Part shown: piece by piece, positions 8,567-18,662 of the stretch
Position numbering within the stretch: position 1 is the stretch's first letter
Layout of the letters: every line of letters starts with the position of its first letter
Source: Pseudomonas capeferrum
GTDB taxonomy: Bacteria > Pseudomonadota > Gammaproteobacteria > Pseudomonadales > Pseudomonadaceae
Assembly: GCF_000731675.1 (NCBI RefSeq)
Contig: NZ_JMIT01000002.1
Location: 62,001-126,000 of the forward strand
Length of the DNA stretch: 64,000 nt
Reading direction: 5' to 3'
The notes under the pieces: model-generated
The model's input: the letters and a program-made list of their open reading frames with translations, nothing else
The model's database searches: none
Told to the model about the DNA's origin: nothing
Program-made: the position numbers and the translations under genes

Positions 8567-8686
8567 GGGCCGTTTCTCGGCCCATTCGCGGGGCAAGCCC
8601 GCTCCCACAGGCTATTGGCTGTACTTGAGGGCAGCGCGGTACCTGTGGGAGCGGGCTTGCCCCGCGAATGGGCCGAGAAACGGCCC
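8567..8686. repeat. REPIN: two inverted REP elements with 45-bp perfect arms
   Basis: Arms 8567-8611 and 8642-8686 are exact reverse complements over 45 bp, separated by 30 bp. The core is GCGGGGCAAGCCCGCTCCCA. It fills the space between the converging DUF4404 gene and queF. REPINs of this kind are dispersed by RAYT transposases; none is encoded here. The outer GGGCCGTTTCTCGGCCC part forms a smaller hairpin and could also help terminate transcription. Confidence 0.93.
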
Positions 8687-8700
8687 CCGTCATGTCAGAA

Positions 8701-9531
8701 TTACTGACGCACCAGGCGCACGTTATTCGGGCTGATCGCCCCGGTGCTACGATACGGGTTGATATCCAGCCCCCCTCGTCGCACATACCGCGCATACACC
8801 GTCAAATGCTCAGGCTGCAGCAGGTTCTTCAAGTCCAGGTAGATCCGCTCCACGCACTGCTCATGGAAGTCGGCATGCTGACGGAAGCTGATCAGGTAAG
8901 TCAGCAGGCTGGCATGGTCCAGCGCCCTGCCCTTGTACTCGACCACGACGCTCCCCCAGTCCGGTTGACCGGTGACCGGGCAGTTGGATTTGAGCAAATG
9001 GCTGTGTACGGTCTCTTCCACCACACGCTCCGGGTTGCAGCGCAGCAGCTCCGGTTGCGGCTGTTCATAGTTGCTGATGGCCACATCCAGTGCATCGATG
9101 CACTGCCCCGGCAACGCCACCACGCCCTGGGCCTCGACTTCAGCCAAGGTGCGAACCTTGACGCTGACCGGCTTGCCAGCGGCTGCCGACAAGTCCTTCT
9201 CCAGGCAAGCCTGCAGCTCGCCAATCGCGGCGAACACCGTCTGGTTCAGCGAGTTCAGGTACAACTTGAACGACTTGGACTCGATGATGTTCGGCGAATC
9301 GGCAGGGATGGCGAACTCACCGATCGCTACCACCGGCTTGCCCGAGGGCAACAGCCACGACAACTCGAAGCAGTTCCAGTAGTCCACGCCCTGCCATGGC
9401 AGGGTCTGGGCAGTGACGCCCAACTCGGCCCACTTGGCAGTACGCGGGATCGGGAACAGCAGCTCAGGGGAGTAGGTAGCGATGTATTCGCTGGACTTGC
9501 CCAGCGGGGAGTGTTCGGCGGCGGGATGCAT
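8701..9531 (-). CDS. queF: NADPH-dependent 7-cyano-7-deazaguanine reductase QueF
   Basis: Reduces preQ0 to preQ1 in queuosine biosynthesis. The 276-residue long-form (bidomain) QueF has [11 protein letters not shown] and the catalytic segment [15 protein letters not shown], with the thioimide-forming Cys near residue 184 and the Asp seven residues later. ATG 9531 ([11 protein letters not shown]) gives the usual length; the frame is open further upstream but homologues begin here. It lies tail-to-tail with the cupredoxin region side and is separated from the DUF4404 gene by the REPIN. Confidence 0.97.
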   Translation of the reverse strand: MHPAAEHSPLGKSSEYIATYSPELLFPIPRTAKWAELGVTAQTLPWQGVDYWNCFELSWLLPSGKPVVAIGEFAIPADSPNIIESKSFKLYLNSLNQTVFAAIGELQACLEKDLSAAAGKPVSVKVRTLAEVEAQGVVALPGQCIDALDVAISNYEQPQPELLRCNPERVVEETVHSHLLKSNCPVTGQPDWGSVVVEYKGRALDHASLLTYLISFRQHADFHEQCVERIYLDLKNLLQPEHLTVYARYVRRGGLDINPYRSTGAISPNNVRLVRQ

Positions 9532-9598
9532 GGAAACTGACCTGAAGGTTCGAAATACCCCTAGTCTACCGTTTTTACCGCCCGCCTTGCAGGGCAAG

Positions 9599-10102
9599 TC
9601 ACTCGATGGTCAGCGGCCCGACCATGCCGGCCTGGTAGTGCCCCGGCACGTTGCAGGCGAACTCGATGGGCGCCGACTGGCGGAAGGTCCAGGTCAGCTC
9701 GGCACGCTGGCCCGGTTGCACCAGCACGGTGTTGCCCGCGTCATGGCCATGGTCTGCGTGGCCCATCTGGCCGTGGTCCATGCCCTCGTGGTGCATGCCT
9801 GCGGTAAACAGCTTGCCCTGCATGGCGATCATCTGCTTCTGGTGCTCCGCGTGCATGGCCTTGTCGCCCAGGTTGAACTCGTGGGGCAACTTGCCTTCGT
9901 TGATCAAGACAAAACGCACAGTTTCGCCAGCTTTGGCGTGCAGGCGCTTGGGCTCGAACGCGATGTCCTTGAGCACGACCTCGACCGTGCGGGTAGCCTT
10001 GGCCGCCGGGGCCGGCTCGCCGAAGGCGAAGCTTTTGCCACCGTCAGCCAGGGCGGACAGGCTTACCAGGGCAAAGGCGGCGGCGATGAACAGGTGTTTC
10101 AT
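9599..10102 (-). CDS. Periplasmic cupredoxin with His/Met-rich insert
   Basis: A 167-residue type I copper protein with a clear Sec signal peptide ([19 protein letters not shown]). Ligand residues are visible: His74 (KLPHEF), Cys150, His155 and Met160 in [13 protein letters not shown]. Between the ligand loops, residues 84-121 form an insert rich in His and Met ([20 protein letters not shown]), a feature of copper-scavenging rather than simple electron-transfer proteins. It is divergent from copRS and a CopR box lies in the shared promoter region, so copper induction is likely. It resembles P. aeruginosa PA2807. Confidence 0.9.
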   Translation of the reverse strand: MKHLFIAAAFALVSLSALADGGKSFAFGEPAPAAKATRTVEVVLKDIAFEPKRLHAKAGETVRFVLINEGKLPHEFNLGDKAMHAEHQKQMIAMQGKLFTAGMHHEGMDHGQMGHADHGHDAGNTVLVQPGQRAELTWTFRQSAPIEFACNVPGHYQAGMVGPLTIE

Positions 10103-10174
10103 GATGACTCCAAAGCTTACAGCGGGGATAAGGCCACTTTAGAAAAGGCCGGCTGGCAACTACCTGACAGGAAG

Positions 10175-10190
10175 ATTACAACTTTGTCAG
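10175..10190 (-). promoter_or_regulatory. CopR box
   Basis: On the minus strand the sequence reads CTGACAAAGTTGTAAT, an exact match to the CTGACA-N5-GTAAT motif I know for P. aeruginosa CopR. It lies 73 bp upstream of the cupredoxin start and 97 bp upstream of copR, so it could serve both. Confidence 0.75.
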
Positions 10191-10286
10191 CTTGGGCGGC
10201 GCTTGGGCGGCCCTTGATATAGTCACGTATCATTTCAGTCATCACACCGCCCGCACAGGGCTGCCTCCCGATAGTGTGGACACCGC

Positions 10287-10967
10287 ATGAAACTGTTGAT
10301 CGTCGAAGACCAGGCCCGCACCGGCCAGTACCTCAGCCAAGGCCTGAGCGAAGCAGGCTTTGCCACCGAACTGGCGGCCGATGGCGAAACCGGCCAGCAC
10401 CTGGCGCTAAGCGGCGATCACGACTTGTTGATCCTCGATGTCATGCTGCCAGGCCGCAACGGCTGGCAGATTCTGCAAGCCGTGCGCCAGGCCGGCCTGG
10501 ACACACCTGTGCTGTTCCTCACCGCCCGCGATGCCGTCGAGGACCGCGTGCACGGCCTGGAGCTGGGCGCGGATGATTACCTGGTCAAGCCGTTCGCCTT
10601 CTCCGAACTGCTGGCACGGGTACGCAGCCTGCTGCGCCGCGGCGCCAGCCCCAGCCTGGACACCACCTTGAGCCTGGCCGACCTGCGCCTGGACCTGATC
10701 CGCCGCCGTGCCGAGCGTGCCGGCCAGCGCATCGACCTCACCGCCAAAGAGTTCGCCCTGCTCGAACTGCTGCTGCGGCGCCAGGGTGAGGTGTTGCCCA
10801 AGTCACTGATTGCCTCGCAAGTCTGGGACATGAATTTCGACAGCGACACCAATGTCATCGAAGTGGCGATTCGCCGCCTGCGCCTGAAGATCGACGACCC
10901 GCATGCCAACAAGCTGATCCACACGGTGCGCGGCATGGGTTATGTACTGGAGGAGCGTCAAGATTGA
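10287..10967 (+). CDS. copR: Copper-responsive response regulator CopR (OmpR family)
   Basis: 226 residues. The N-terminal receiver ([15 protein letters not shown], phospho-acceptor Asp in [10 protein letters not shown], Lys in YLVKPFAF) is followed by a winged-helix domain ([44 protein letters not shown]). The sequence belongs to the CusR/CopR heavy-metal subgroup. It probably activates the divergent cupredoxin gene and copper export genes elsewhere. Its stop overlaps the copS start by one base (TGATG), indicating an operon. Copper is preferred over zinc or cadmium because of the cupredoxin and the box. Confidence 0.92.
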   Translation: MKLLIVEDQARTGQYLSQGLSEAGFATELAADGETGQHLALSGDHDLLILDVMLPGRNGWQILQAVRQAGLDTPVLFLTARDAVEDRVHGLELGADDYLVKPFAFSELLARVRSLLRRGASPSLDTTLSLADLRLDLIRRRAERAGQRIDLTAKEFALLELLLRRQGEVLPKSLIASQVWDMNFDSDTNVIEVAIRRLRLKIDDPHANKLIHTVRGMGYVLEERQD

Positions 10968-12316
10968 TGCGCAGGCTTTCCCTCGGCAGCCGCCTGGCGC
11001 TGCTGTTCGCGGCCTGCACGGCTGCTGTTTCGCTGGGTGCCGGCATCCTGTTCAACCGTGCCAGCGAACAGCACTTCATCGAGCTGGACCAACAACTGCT
11101 CGAATCACGCCTGTCGCTGTTTCGCACGCAACTCGCCGGTGTCGCCACACCCGCCGAGCTTGCGGCCCGGCTCCCGGCCCTGCGCGATGAGCTCAGCCAC
11201 CAGGCTGACCTGGCCCTGCGCATCAGCGGTAAAGACGGCACACCGTGGTTCGACAGCCGCACGCAGTTGCCCGACACCACGCCGCCCTCCGGGCTTGCGA
11301 CCTTGCACACGGACGGCACCGACTACCGCAGCCTGGCCATGCCCCTGAAGCCGGCCGACCCGCAATCCGCGCAGCTGACGCTGTACCTCGACATCACCCA
11401 CCATCAACATTTTCTGCAGGGCATGCAGCGCTTGATCTGGCTCACCGTCGGCCTCTCGGCCCTGGCTACGGCGCTGCTCGGCGCCTGGGCCGTACGCCGC
11501 GGGCTGCGGCCCCTGCGGCAGATGGGCCAGGTCGCCGCCAGCGTGTCGGCACGCTCGCTGACCACCCGTTTGCCAGTGGCGCAGATGCCGGAAGAACTGG
11601 CCGAACTGGCCACCACCGTGAATGCCATGCTGCAACGCCTGGACGATGCCTTCCAGCGCCTGTCGGCGTTCTCGGCCGATATCGCCCACGAACTGCGCAC
11701 GCCGCTGTCCAACCTGCTGACCCACACCCAGGTCACCCTCACCCGTCCGCGCAGCCTCGAAGAGTACCGCGAGGCGCTGCATGGCAACCTGGAGGAACTG
11801 CAATGGATGGCACAGATGATCAACGACATGCTGTACCTGGCCAAAGCCGACCACGGCTTGCTGGTGCCCGGGCAGGCTGCGCTGGCCTTGCACGAGGATG
11901 TGGATGCGTTGCTGGAGTTCTATGCCCCGCTGGCCGAAGACTCTGATGTAAGGCTGTTGCGCGAAGGCCAATTGCTGCTGCAGGGGGACCGCCATATGCT
12001 GCGCCGGGCACTGTCCAACCTGCTCGACAACGCCTTGCGCTTTACCCCGCCGGGTGGGCAGGTACAGGTGACGTTGGGGCCGGGGTCACGGATATGCGTG
12101 GCCAATACCGGGGCTGCGATCGAACCGGCTGCATTGCCACGCTTGTTCGATCGGTTCTACCGGGTGGACCCGGCGCGACGGGAAGGCAGTAGCGAGCATG
12201 CCGGATTAGGGTTGGCGATTACCCGCTCGATCGTGCAAGCGCATGGCGGCAGCATTTCTGCGACGAGTGAAAACGGCTGGACGCGCTTTGTGATCGAGCT
12301 GCCTGAAGGTCGGTGA
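10967..12316 (+). CDS. copS: Copper sensor histidine kinase CopS
   Basis: A 449-residue heavy-metal sensor kinase. It has an N-terminal membrane segment (LALLFAACTAAVSLGAGIL), a periplasmic domain of about 130 residues, a second membrane segment (IWLTVGLSALATALLGAWAV), HAMP, the phospho-accepting His in FSADIAHELRTPLSNLL (near residue 242), the N-box NLLDNALRFTPPGG and a G-box (HAGLGLAITRSIV). ATG 10967 overlaps the copR stop and has a GGAGGAG ribosome-binding site. It probably senses periplasmic copper and controls CopR phosphorylation. Confidence 0.92.
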   Translation: MRRLSLGSRLALLFAACTAAVSLGAGILFNRASEQHFIELDQQLLESRLSLFRTQLAGVATPAELAARLPALRDELSHQADLALRISGKDGTPWFDSRTQLPDTTPPSGLATLHTDGTDYRSLAMPLKPADPQSAQLTLYLDITHHQHFLQGMQRLIWLTVGLSALATALLGAWAVRRGLRPLRQMGQVAASVSARSLTTRLPVAQMPEELAELATTVNAMLQRLDDAFQRLSAFSADIAHELRTPLSNLLTHTQVTLTRPRSLEEYREALHGNLEELQWMAQMINDMLYLAKADHGLLVPGQAALALHEDVDALLEFYAPLAEDSDVRLLREGQLLLQGDRHMLRRALSNLLDNALRFTPPGGQVQVTLGPGSRICVANTGAAIEPAALPRLFDRFYRVDPARREGSSEHAGLGLAITRSIVQAHGGSISATSENGWTRFVIELPEGR

Positions 12317-12320
12317 CCGA

Positions 12321-12335
12321 GGGCGCAATGCGCCC
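12321..12335. terminator. Short hairpin between convergent copS and lolE
   Basis: GGGCG-CAATG-CGCCC lies between the two stops, which are only 38 bp apart. It is a plausible but weak bidirectional terminator without a T-run. Confidence 0.4.
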
Positions 12336-12354
12336 CCAAACGCTCAAACAGCCC

Positions 12355-13596
12355 TCAAACCGCCAAGCCAATCGCCGGCTGCACCTGCGATGCCCGATAA
12401 GCCGGGTAAATAGTCGCCAAAAAGCTCATCACCAACCCCGCCGCACAGATCATCGCCACATCCCCCCACTGCAGCTGCGAAGGCAGGCTGCTGATGAAGT
12501 ACACATCCGAAGTGAAGATGTGCTGGCCGCTGACTCGCTCCAGCCAGCCCACGATCTGGCTGACATTGAACGCGGCAATCACCCCCAGCACACCCCCGAT
12601 CAACGTCCCCACCACACCGATCAAGCTACCCTGCACCATGAACGTGCCCATGATCTGCGCAGGCGTGGCGCCCAAGGTACGCAGGATGGCGATATCCGGC
12701 CCCTTGTCGTTCACCACCATCACCAGCGTGGCAATGATGTTGAACGCCGCGACCGCGATGATCATCATCAGCAACAGGCCGATCATGGTTTTTTCCATCT
12801 TCATGGCGCTGAACAGGCTGCCCTGGGTATGCGACCAGTCATCGGCGCGGTAGGCATCACCCAGGCCCGCGACGATGGCCTTGGACACCTGCGGCGCCGC
12901 ATACAGGTCATGCAGCTTCAGCCGCACGCCCTGCACCTGGCCCGGCGCCCAGCGCTGCATTTCGCCCGCATCGGCGACGTGAATGTAGGCTTGCGAACCA
13001 TCCAACTCGGCGCCAACCTTGAAGATGCCGACCACCGTCAGGCGCTGCATGCGCGGGGTGATGCCACCCGGTGCCTTGCTGATTTCCGGCACGATCAGGG
13101 TCAGCTTGTCGCCGGTGTTCAGGCGGAAACGGCGCGCACTCAGCTCACCGATCACCACGCCGAACTCACCCGGCTGCAGGTCTTGCAAACGGCCCTGGAC
13201 AATATGCTGGCCGACAATGGAGACCTTGCCTTCCTCTGCCGGGTCGATGCCGCTGACCTGGATCGGCTGCATCGCGCCCTTGTACGAGAGCATGCCTTCC
13301 ATCTCGGTGATCGGCGCGGCGGCCATCACTGCCGGGTCTTTCAGCGCGGCATCGGCGACCGTGCGCCAGTCGTCCAGCGGCTGCACGCCCAGGATGCTGG
13401 CATGCGGCACCAGGCCAAGGATGCGCGAGCTCATTTCACGCTGGAAGCCGTTCATTACCGACAGCACCACGATCATCGCCAGCACGCCCAGGGACAGGCC
13501 GATCATCGAAGTCATCGAGATGAACGAGATGAAATGGTTGCGGCGCTTGGCACGGGTGTAGCGAGCACCAATGAACAAGGGCAAGGGTCTGAACAT
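12355..13596 (-). CDS. lolE: Lipoprotein-releasing ABC transporter permease LolE (LolC/E family)
   Basis: An inner-membrane permease of the LolCDE complex, which extracts outer-membrane lipoproteins and hands them to LolA. The 413-residue protein has the family start [20 protein letters not shown], one N-terminal transmembrane helix ([17 protein letters not shown]), a large periplasmic domain, and three C-terminal helices in a MacB-like FtsX region ([20 protein letters not shown]). ATG 13596 is preferred to an in-frame GTG nine bases upstream. It is third in the lolC-lolD-lolE operon. The two permeases are close paralogues, so the C/E assignment rests on gene order. Confidence 0.9.
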   Translation of the reverse strand: MFRPLPLFIGARYTRAKRRNHFISFISMTSMIGLSLGVLAMIVVLSVMNGFQREMSSRILGLVPHASILGVQPLDDWRTVADAALKDPAVMAAAPITEMEGMLSYKGAMQPIQVSGIDPAEEGKVSIVGQHIVQGRLQDLQPGEFGVVIGELSARRFRLNTGDKLTLIVPEISKAPGGITPRMQRLTVVGIFKVGAELDGSQAYIHVADAGEMQRWAPGQVQGVRLKLHDLYAAPQVSKAIVAGLGDAYRADDWSHTQGSLFSAMKMEKTMIGLLLMMIIAVAAFNIIATLVMVVNDKGPDIAILRTLGATPAQIMGTFMVQGSLIGVVGTLIGGVLGVIAAFNVSQIVGWLERVSGQHIFTSDVYFISSLPSQLQWGDVAMICAAGLVMSFLATIYPAYRASQVQPAIGLAV

Positions 13597-13652
13597 GTAA
13601 AACACCCAATGAAAGAGTTGCGGGGCGGCTCAGGCCACCCCGTGCAGGCGGC

Positions 13653-14336
13653 TCAGATCGCCACCAGGTGACCGTCGTCGAGTTTAAGCACGCGGTCCAT
13701 CTGGCGCGCCAGGTTGAGGTCGTGGGTTACCACCAGGAACGCCGTGCGCGAGGCGCTGGACAGCTCTTGCATCAATTCCTGAATACCCTGGGCGGTGTGG
13801 TGGTCGAGGTTGCCGGTAGGCTCGTCGAGCATCACCAGGCCCGGGCGGTTGACCAGTGCACGGGCGATCGCCACACGCTGGCGCTCGCCGCCGGACAGCT
13901 CGGCTGGCTTGTGCGTGAGCCGGTGGCTCAGGCCGACCCGCTTGAGCAGCGCCTCAGCGCGCTCACGGGCTTCCGGGATTGGCGTGCGGCCGATCAGCAG
14001 CGGCATGCAGACGTTTTCCAGCGCGGTGAATTCCGGCAGCAGGTGGTGGAATTGATAAACGAAACCCAGTGCCCGGTTGCGCAACAGGCCACGCGCACGC
14101 TCACCCAGGGCCGACAGTTCCTCACCCGCCAGCCAGACGCTGCCCTGGGTGGGCGTGTCGAGGCCGCCAAGCAGGTTGAGCAAGGTGCTCTTGCCAGAGC
14201 CCGAGCTGCCGACGATGGCCACGCGCTCACCCGGGTGCAGCTCCAGCTGCAGGCCCGACAGCACCTGTACCGACTCCGGGCCTTCGTCGTAGGACTTGCC
14301 CAGGTTGCGGCAACTCAGAACGGCTTTATCACTCAT
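13653..14336 (-). CDS. lolD: Lipoprotein-releasing ABC transporter ATPase LolD
   Basis: The ATP-hydrolysing subunit of LolCDE. 227 residues with Walker [10 protein letters not shown], signature [15 protein letters not shown] and Walker [12 protein letters not shown]. The start [19 protein letters not shown] gives typical LolD length. An alternative ATG at 14351 (MSESRMSDK) overlaps the lolC stop by 8 nt and is possible. It is the middle gene of the operon. Confidence 0.95.
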   Translation of the reverse strand: MSDKAVLSCRNLGKSYDEGPESVQVLSGLQLELHPGERVAIVGSSGSGKSTLLNLLGGLDTPTQGSVWLAGEELSALGERARGLLRNRALGFVYQFHHLLPEFTALENVCMPLLIGRTPIPEARERAEALLKRVGLSHRLTHKPAELSGGERQRVAIARALVNRPGLVMLDEPTGNLDHHTAQGIQELMQELSSASRTAFLVVTHDLNLARQMDRVLKLDDGHLVAI

Positions 14337-14343
14337 GCGCGAC

Positions 14344-15594
14344 TCACTCATAACGTAGCGCCTCTGCAGGCTGGGTGCGGGCCGCACGCCAGGCCGGGTA
14401 CAGGGTGGCGAAGAAACTCAGGACCAGCGCCGCGGCGCAGACCATGTACACGTCATTGGCCATGATCTGCGACGGCAGGTAATCGATGAAATAGACGTCG
14501 GCGTTGAGGAACTTGTGCCCGATCAGCGTCTCAATGCCGGCAATCGCCGCGCTCACGTTGAGCGCTGCCAGGATGCCGACCACGGCGCCGATCAAGGTGC
14601 CGATCACCCCGATCACCGTACCCTGCACCATGAAGATGGCCATGATCTGCCCAGGCGTGGCGCCAAGGGTGCGCAAGATCGCGATGTCGCCGCGCTTGTC
14701 GTTGACCACCATTACCAGGGTGGAAATGATGTTGAATGCCGCCACCGCCACGATCAGCAGCAACAGCAGGCCGATCATGGCCTTCTCCATGCGGATCGCC
14801 TGGTACAGGTTGCCATGGGTGCGAGTCCAGTCACGGCTGTAGAACTCCTGGTCACCCAAGTGCTGGGCGATGTCCCAGGCCACGCGCGGTGCCTGGAACA
14901 GGTCGTCGAACTTCAGGCGCAGGCCCTGCACCTGGTTCGGCTTCCAGCGGTGCAGGCGGGACAGGTCGTTGATGTTGGTCAGGCCCAGGTAACCGTCGAT
15001 CTCGCCGGCGCCCACGTGGAAGGTACCGACCACGGTGAAGCGCTTCATGCGCGGGAACATGCCGGCCGGGGTCACACTGACCTCGGGGGCGACGAAGGTC
15101 AGCTTGTCGCCGATGGCGACACCCAGCTTGGCCGCAGCCTTGTCGCCGATCATGATGCCCCACTCGCCCGGCGCCAGCTGGTCGAGACGGCCTTGCTGGA
15201 CGAAGTTGTCAATGATCGACACCTCGCGTTCGCGCGCCGGGTCGATGCCATTGAGCAGCACCTTCTGCACCTTGCCGTCATGGGTCAGCAGGCCCTGCAT
15301 CTGGGTGAAGGGCGCAACCGCCACCACCTGCGGATTCTGCTTTACTTGTTGGGCAAGCGCAGGCCAGTCGTCAAGCGGCTGGCCGCTCTCGAGCGTGGCA
15401 TGGGGAATCATGCCCAGCACGCGGGTACGCATCTCGTGGTCGAAGCCGTTCATGACCGAGAGCACCACGATCATCACTACCACGCCCAGGGCGAGGCCGA
15501 TCATCGAGGTCAGGGAAATGAACGAGACGAAGTGATTGCGACGTTTGGCACGGGTATAACGCGTGCCGATAAATGCGAAAAGAGGTCTGAACAT
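14344..15594 (-). CDS. lolC: Lipoprotein-releasing ABC transporter permease LolC
   Basis: The first gene of the lol operon, 416 residues and strongly similar to the third ([58 protein letters not shown]). It has four predicted transmembrane segments with a large periplasmic domain after the first. It dimerises with the LolE-type subunit over LolD to move lipoproteins to LolA. It diverges from the PilZ gene at 15688, so the shared 93 bp should contain both promoters. Confidence 0.93.
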   Translation of the reverse strand: MFRPLFAFIGTRYTRAKRRNHFVSFISLTSMIGLALGVVVMIVVLSVMNGFDHEMRTRVLGMIPHATLESGQPLDDWPALAQQVKQNPQVVAVAPFTQMQGLLTHDGKVQKVLLNGIDPAREREVSIIDNFVQQGRLDQLAPGEWGIMIGDKAAAKLGVAIGDKLTFVAPEVSVTPAGMFPRMKRFTVVGTFHVGAGEIDGYLGLTNINDLSRLHRWKPNQVQGLRLKFDDLFQAPRVAWDIAQHLGDQEFYSRDWTRTHGNLYQAIRMEKAMIGLLLLLIVAVAAFNIISTLVMVVNDKRGDIAILRTLGATPGQIMAIFMVQGTVIGVIGTLIGAVVGILAALNVSAAIAGIETLIGHKFLNADVYFIDYLPSQIMANDVYMVCAAALVLSFFATLYPAWRAARTQPAEALRYE

Positions 15595-15687
15595 GTCGGG
15601 GCTTGTTCGGATGAAAGGGAACGTCCTTGTGGCGAGGCGCTTACGGCGGCTTTACACTCGGACCACCGCCGCTACCATGGGTTCGCC

Positions 15688-16272
15688 ATGACGACATTAG
15701 ACGAAGAAGATCGCCGCGAATACTACCGCATCGAAGATCAGATCGCACTTCAAATCAGCCCCTTGAGTGCGGCCGAAGCCCTTGAGCCAGAAGTGTTGCA
15801 GGATGATTCACCGCTGTTCAACCTGCTTAGCGAGCTGCACCTGTCCGACTTCGAAGCCCAGCACCTGCTGCGCCAGTTGAGTGACAAGGACCGCACCCTC
15901 GCGGCGTTTCTGCGGGCGCAGAGCAAACGCCTCGACCTGCTCAGCGCCGTGGTCGCGCAGACCCTCATCGGCGAAATCGGCCAGCCGCAGGCAGTGGTCA
16001 TCTCCGAAGGCGGCATCGAGTCCAGCCAGGCCCAGCCCATCACCCCTGGCACCCGGGTCAAGGTGAAGATGGTGCTGATGCCCCGCGCCCACGGCCTGCT
16101 GCTGCGCGGCAAGGTCAGCCACTGCGACCCGCGCCCGGACGGCAGCTTCGAGCTCGGCACCGAATTCATCGACATGACCGACGCCCAGCGCCAACTGCTG
16201 GCCCGTTACATCCTGCAGCGCCAGCAACAGCAACGGCGCCAGCAACTGGAACAGAACGACCCTGCTTCCTGA
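15688..16272 (+). CDS. PilZ-domain protein with degenerate second motif (PA2989-like)
   Basis: A 194-residue protein. The N-terminus has the arginine motif of PilZ domains (DRREYYRIED, residues 8-17), a helical insert of about 70 residues, and then a beta-rich half where the usual DxSxxG reads VISEGGIE, so the Asp is replaced. ATG 15688 is the only in-frame methionine after the lolC promoter region. The C-terminus is a Gln-rich helix (ILQRQQQQRRQQLEQ). Position next to the GDPD gene matches PA2989. Cyclic-di-GMP binding may be weak or altered. Confidence 0.85.
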   Translation: MTTLDEEDRREYYRIEDQIALQISPLSAAEALEPEVLQDDSPLFNLLSELHLSDFEAQHLLRQLSDKDRTLAAFLRAQSKRLDLLSAVVAQTLIGEIGQPQAVVISEGGIESSQAQPITPGTRVKVKMVLMPRAHGLLLRGKVSHCDPRPDGSFELGTEFIDMTDAQRQLLARYILQRQQQQRRQQLEQNDPAS

Positions 16273-16301
16273 GCCTTTCCCTTTGAATTGAAGGAACGAA
16301 C

Positions 16302-17018
16302 GTGACCCTGATCTACGGCCATCGCGGCGCCAAGGGCGAAGCCCCCGAAAACACCCTGAACAGCTTCCGCCAATGCCTGTCCCACGGCGTCAATCGCTGC
16401 GAGCTGGACCTGCACCTGTCGGCCGACAACGAACTGATGGTGATCCACGACCCGACCCTCAAACGCACCACCGGCCGTCGCGGCAAGGTGGTCGAGCAGC
16501 CGGCGGCCGACCTCACCAAGATCGACGCGCGCAAGGGCGGCCCGGGCTGGGTGCAGCCCTGCCCCATCCCGAAACTGGAAGAACTGTTCGAAAAATGCGC
16601 TTTCGAGCATTGGCAGCTGGAGGTCAAGAGCGCCTCGCGCACCCGCGCCGCCAGCACGGTGCTGGCGATTCGTGAACTGGCCCAGCAATACGGCCTGCTG
16701 GACAAAGTCACCATCACCTCGAGCTCACGCGAAGTGCTGGGTGCTGCCCTGGAGCTGGTGCCGGACGTGGCGCGCGGGCTGGTGGCCGAATACGCCTGGC
16801 TCGACCCACTGAAGGTCGCGCAGAACTACGGCTGCGAGCTGCTGGCATTGAACTGGACACTGTGCACCCCCGAGCGCTTGCTCAAGGCACAGGGCCAGGG
16901 GTTGCACGTGTCGGTGTGGACAGTCAACGAACCGGCACTGATGCGCCGGCTCGCTGATTTTGGCGTGGACAGCCTGATTACAGACTTTCCCGGTTTGGCC
17001 AAGACCACCCTCGGGTAG
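16302..17018 (+). CDS. Glycerophosphodiester phosphodiesterase (GDPD family)
   Basis: Hydrolyses glycerophosphodiesters to glycerol 3-phosphate and an alcohol. The 238-residue protein has the GDPD signature YGHRGAKGEAPENTLNSF (catalytic His, Arg) and the metal-binding ELDLHLSADNELMVIHD. Later motifs LEVKS and SVWTVNEP fit the barrel. The start is GTG 16302, supported by AAGGAACG 5-8 nt upstream. There is no signal peptide, so it resembles cytoplasmic UgpQ rather than periplasmic GlpQ. It sits 29 bp after the PilZ gene on the same strand, probably co-transcribed. Confidence 0.93.
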   Translation: MTLIYGHRGAKGEAPENTLNSFRQCLSHGVNRCELDLHLSADNELMVIHDPTLKRTTGRRGKVVEQPAADLTKIDARKGGPGWVQPCPIPKLEELFEKCAFEHWQLEVKSASRTRAASTVLAIRELAQQYGLLDKVTITSSSREVLGAALELVPDVARGLVAEYAWLDPLKVAQNYGCELLALNWTLCTPERLLKAQGQGLHVSVWTVNEPALMRRLADFGVDSLITDFPGLAKTTLG

Positions 17019-17066
17019 GGCTGAAATCGGTCTCCCCGACCGGCTCAGGCCACCGGCCGGAGCCGC

Positions 17067-18461
17067 TTAAAAAAGCCGGTTCAGGCCGTCGTAGGCAGCT
17101 ACCCGATAAGCTTCGGCCATGGTCGGGTAGTTGAAGGTGGTGTTGACGAAGTACTTCAGGTTATTCAGCTCACCCGGCTGGTTCATGATGGCCTGGCCGA
17201 TGTGGACGATTTCCGAAGCCTGGTAGCCGAAGCAGTGCACGCCGAGGATCTCCAGGGTTTCACGGTGGAACAGAATCTTCAGCATGCCCTGCGGCTCGCC
17301 AGCGATCTGCGCACGCGCCATGCCTTTGAAGAAGGCCTTGCCCACTTCGTACGGCACCTTGGCCTGGGTCAGCTCTTGCTCGTTCTTGCCGATCGAGCTG
17401 ATCTCCGGAATGGTGTAGATGCCGGTCGGCACGTCATTGACGAAGCGCCAGCTGCCATTGTCGACGATGCTGCCGGCAGCCGAACGGCCCTGGTCGTGGG
17501 CGGCACTGGCCAGGCTCGGCCAGCCGATCACATCACCGGCGCCGTAGATGTTCGGCACGGTCGTGCGGTAGGCCTCGTCGACCTCGATCTGGCCACGGCT
17601 GTTGACCTTGATGCCGATGTTTTCCAGGCCCAGCTTGTCGGTGTTGCCGGTACGGCCGTTGCACCACAGCAAGGCGTCGGCCTTGATCTTCTTGCCCGAC
17701 TTCAGGTGCAGGACCACACCATTGTCCAGGCCTTCGACCCGCTCGTACTCCTCGTTATGGCGTACGGTGATGTTGTTGTTGCTGAAGTGGTAGCTCAACG
17801 CCTGGGAAATTTCCGAATCCAGGAAGCTCAGCAACTGGCCACGGTTATCGACCAGCTCGACCAGCACGCCCAAGCCGCTGAAGATCGAGGCGTACTCGCA
17901 GCCGATCACGCCGGCGCCGTAGACGATCAGTTTGCGCGGGGTGTGGCTGAGGCTGAGGATGGTGTCGCTGTCGTAGACGCGTGGGTGATGGAAGTCGATG
18001 TCGGCCGGGCGATAAGGGCGCGAGCCGGTGGCGATGATGATGTGCTTGGCGTTTAGTTTTTCCACCACACCGTTGGGGCAGACCACTTCGACGGTCTGCT
18101 CGTCGGCGAAGCTGCCGGTGCCGAAGAACAGGTCGACACGGTTGCGCGCGTAGTAGCCGGTGCGCGAGGCGACCTGCTTGGAAATGACCTTCTCGGCGCT
18201 CTTGAGCACGTCCGGGAAGGAGAACCAGCGGGGCTCGCCGATGGCACGGAACATCGGGTTGGTGTTGAACTGCATGATCTGCCGCACCGAGTGACGCAGT
18301 GCCTTGGACGGGATGGTGCCCAAGTGGGTGCAGTTGCCGCCGACCTGGCGACGGCTGTCGACCATCGCCACCTTGCGCCCTGCTTTGGCGGCGTTCATTG
18401 CCGCGCCTTCTCCGGCCGGGCCGGAACCCAGCACCACTACGTCGTAGTTGTAGACAGCCAT
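17067..18461 (-). CDS. sth: Soluble pyridine nucleotide transhydrogenase
   Basis: A FAD-dependent enzyme that balances NADPH and NADH. 464 residues. N-terminal FAD fold [20 protein letters not shown]; the disulfide position of the related dihydrolipoamide dehydrogenases is altered ([16 protein letters not shown], one Cys replaced by Thr), as is typical for Sth. The NAD-binding fold is [27 protein letters not shown] ribosome-binding site precedes ATG 18461. It is convergent with the GDPD gene. In P. aeruginosa it is followed by nqrM and apbE; here only apbE follows. Confidence 0.96.
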   Translation of the reverse strand: MAVYNYDVVVLGSGPAGEGAAMNAAKAGRKVAMVDSRRQVGGNCTHLGTIPSKALRHSVRQIMQFNTNPMFRAIGEPRWFSFPDVLKSAEKVISKQVASRTGYYARNRVDLFFGTGSFADEQTVEVVCPNGVVEKLNAKHIIIATGSRPYRPADIDFHHPRVYDSDTILSLSHTPRKLIVYGAGVIGCEYASIFSGLGVLVELVDNRGQLLSFLDSEISQALSYHFSNNNITVRHNEEYERVEGLDNGVVLHLKSGKKIKADALLWCNGRTGNTDKLGLENIGIKVNSRGQIEVDEAYRTTVPNIYGAGDVIGWPSLASAAHDQGRSAAGSIVDNGSWRFVNDVPTGIYTIPEISSIGKNEQELTQAKVPYEVGKAFFKGMARAQIAGEPQGMLKILFHRETLEILGVHCFGYQASEIVHIGQAIMNQPGELNNLKYFVNTTFNYPTMAEAYRVAAYDGLNRLF

Positions 18462-18662
18462 GCGTACTCCTTCAGAACTGGCCCGCGAGTCACGGTGGCT
18501 CGCGGGGCGCGATCATGTCGCCGGGGCGCCATGAGAAAATTCGGTTGCAGTCTAATCAAGCGTGAACGCCGCGCACATTAACCCTTGGTCGCGTCGTAGG
18601 CCAATTTTGCCTGCACTACATGTGGTTCACCGATTCCCTGGCGATCATCCATCCTTGCGCTT

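Noticed and set aside
14515..15687. N-terminal extension of the PilZ frame at 15688
   Set aside because: The open frame runs back through lolC on the opposite strand. The true start is ATG 15688 next to the conserved PilZ beginning.
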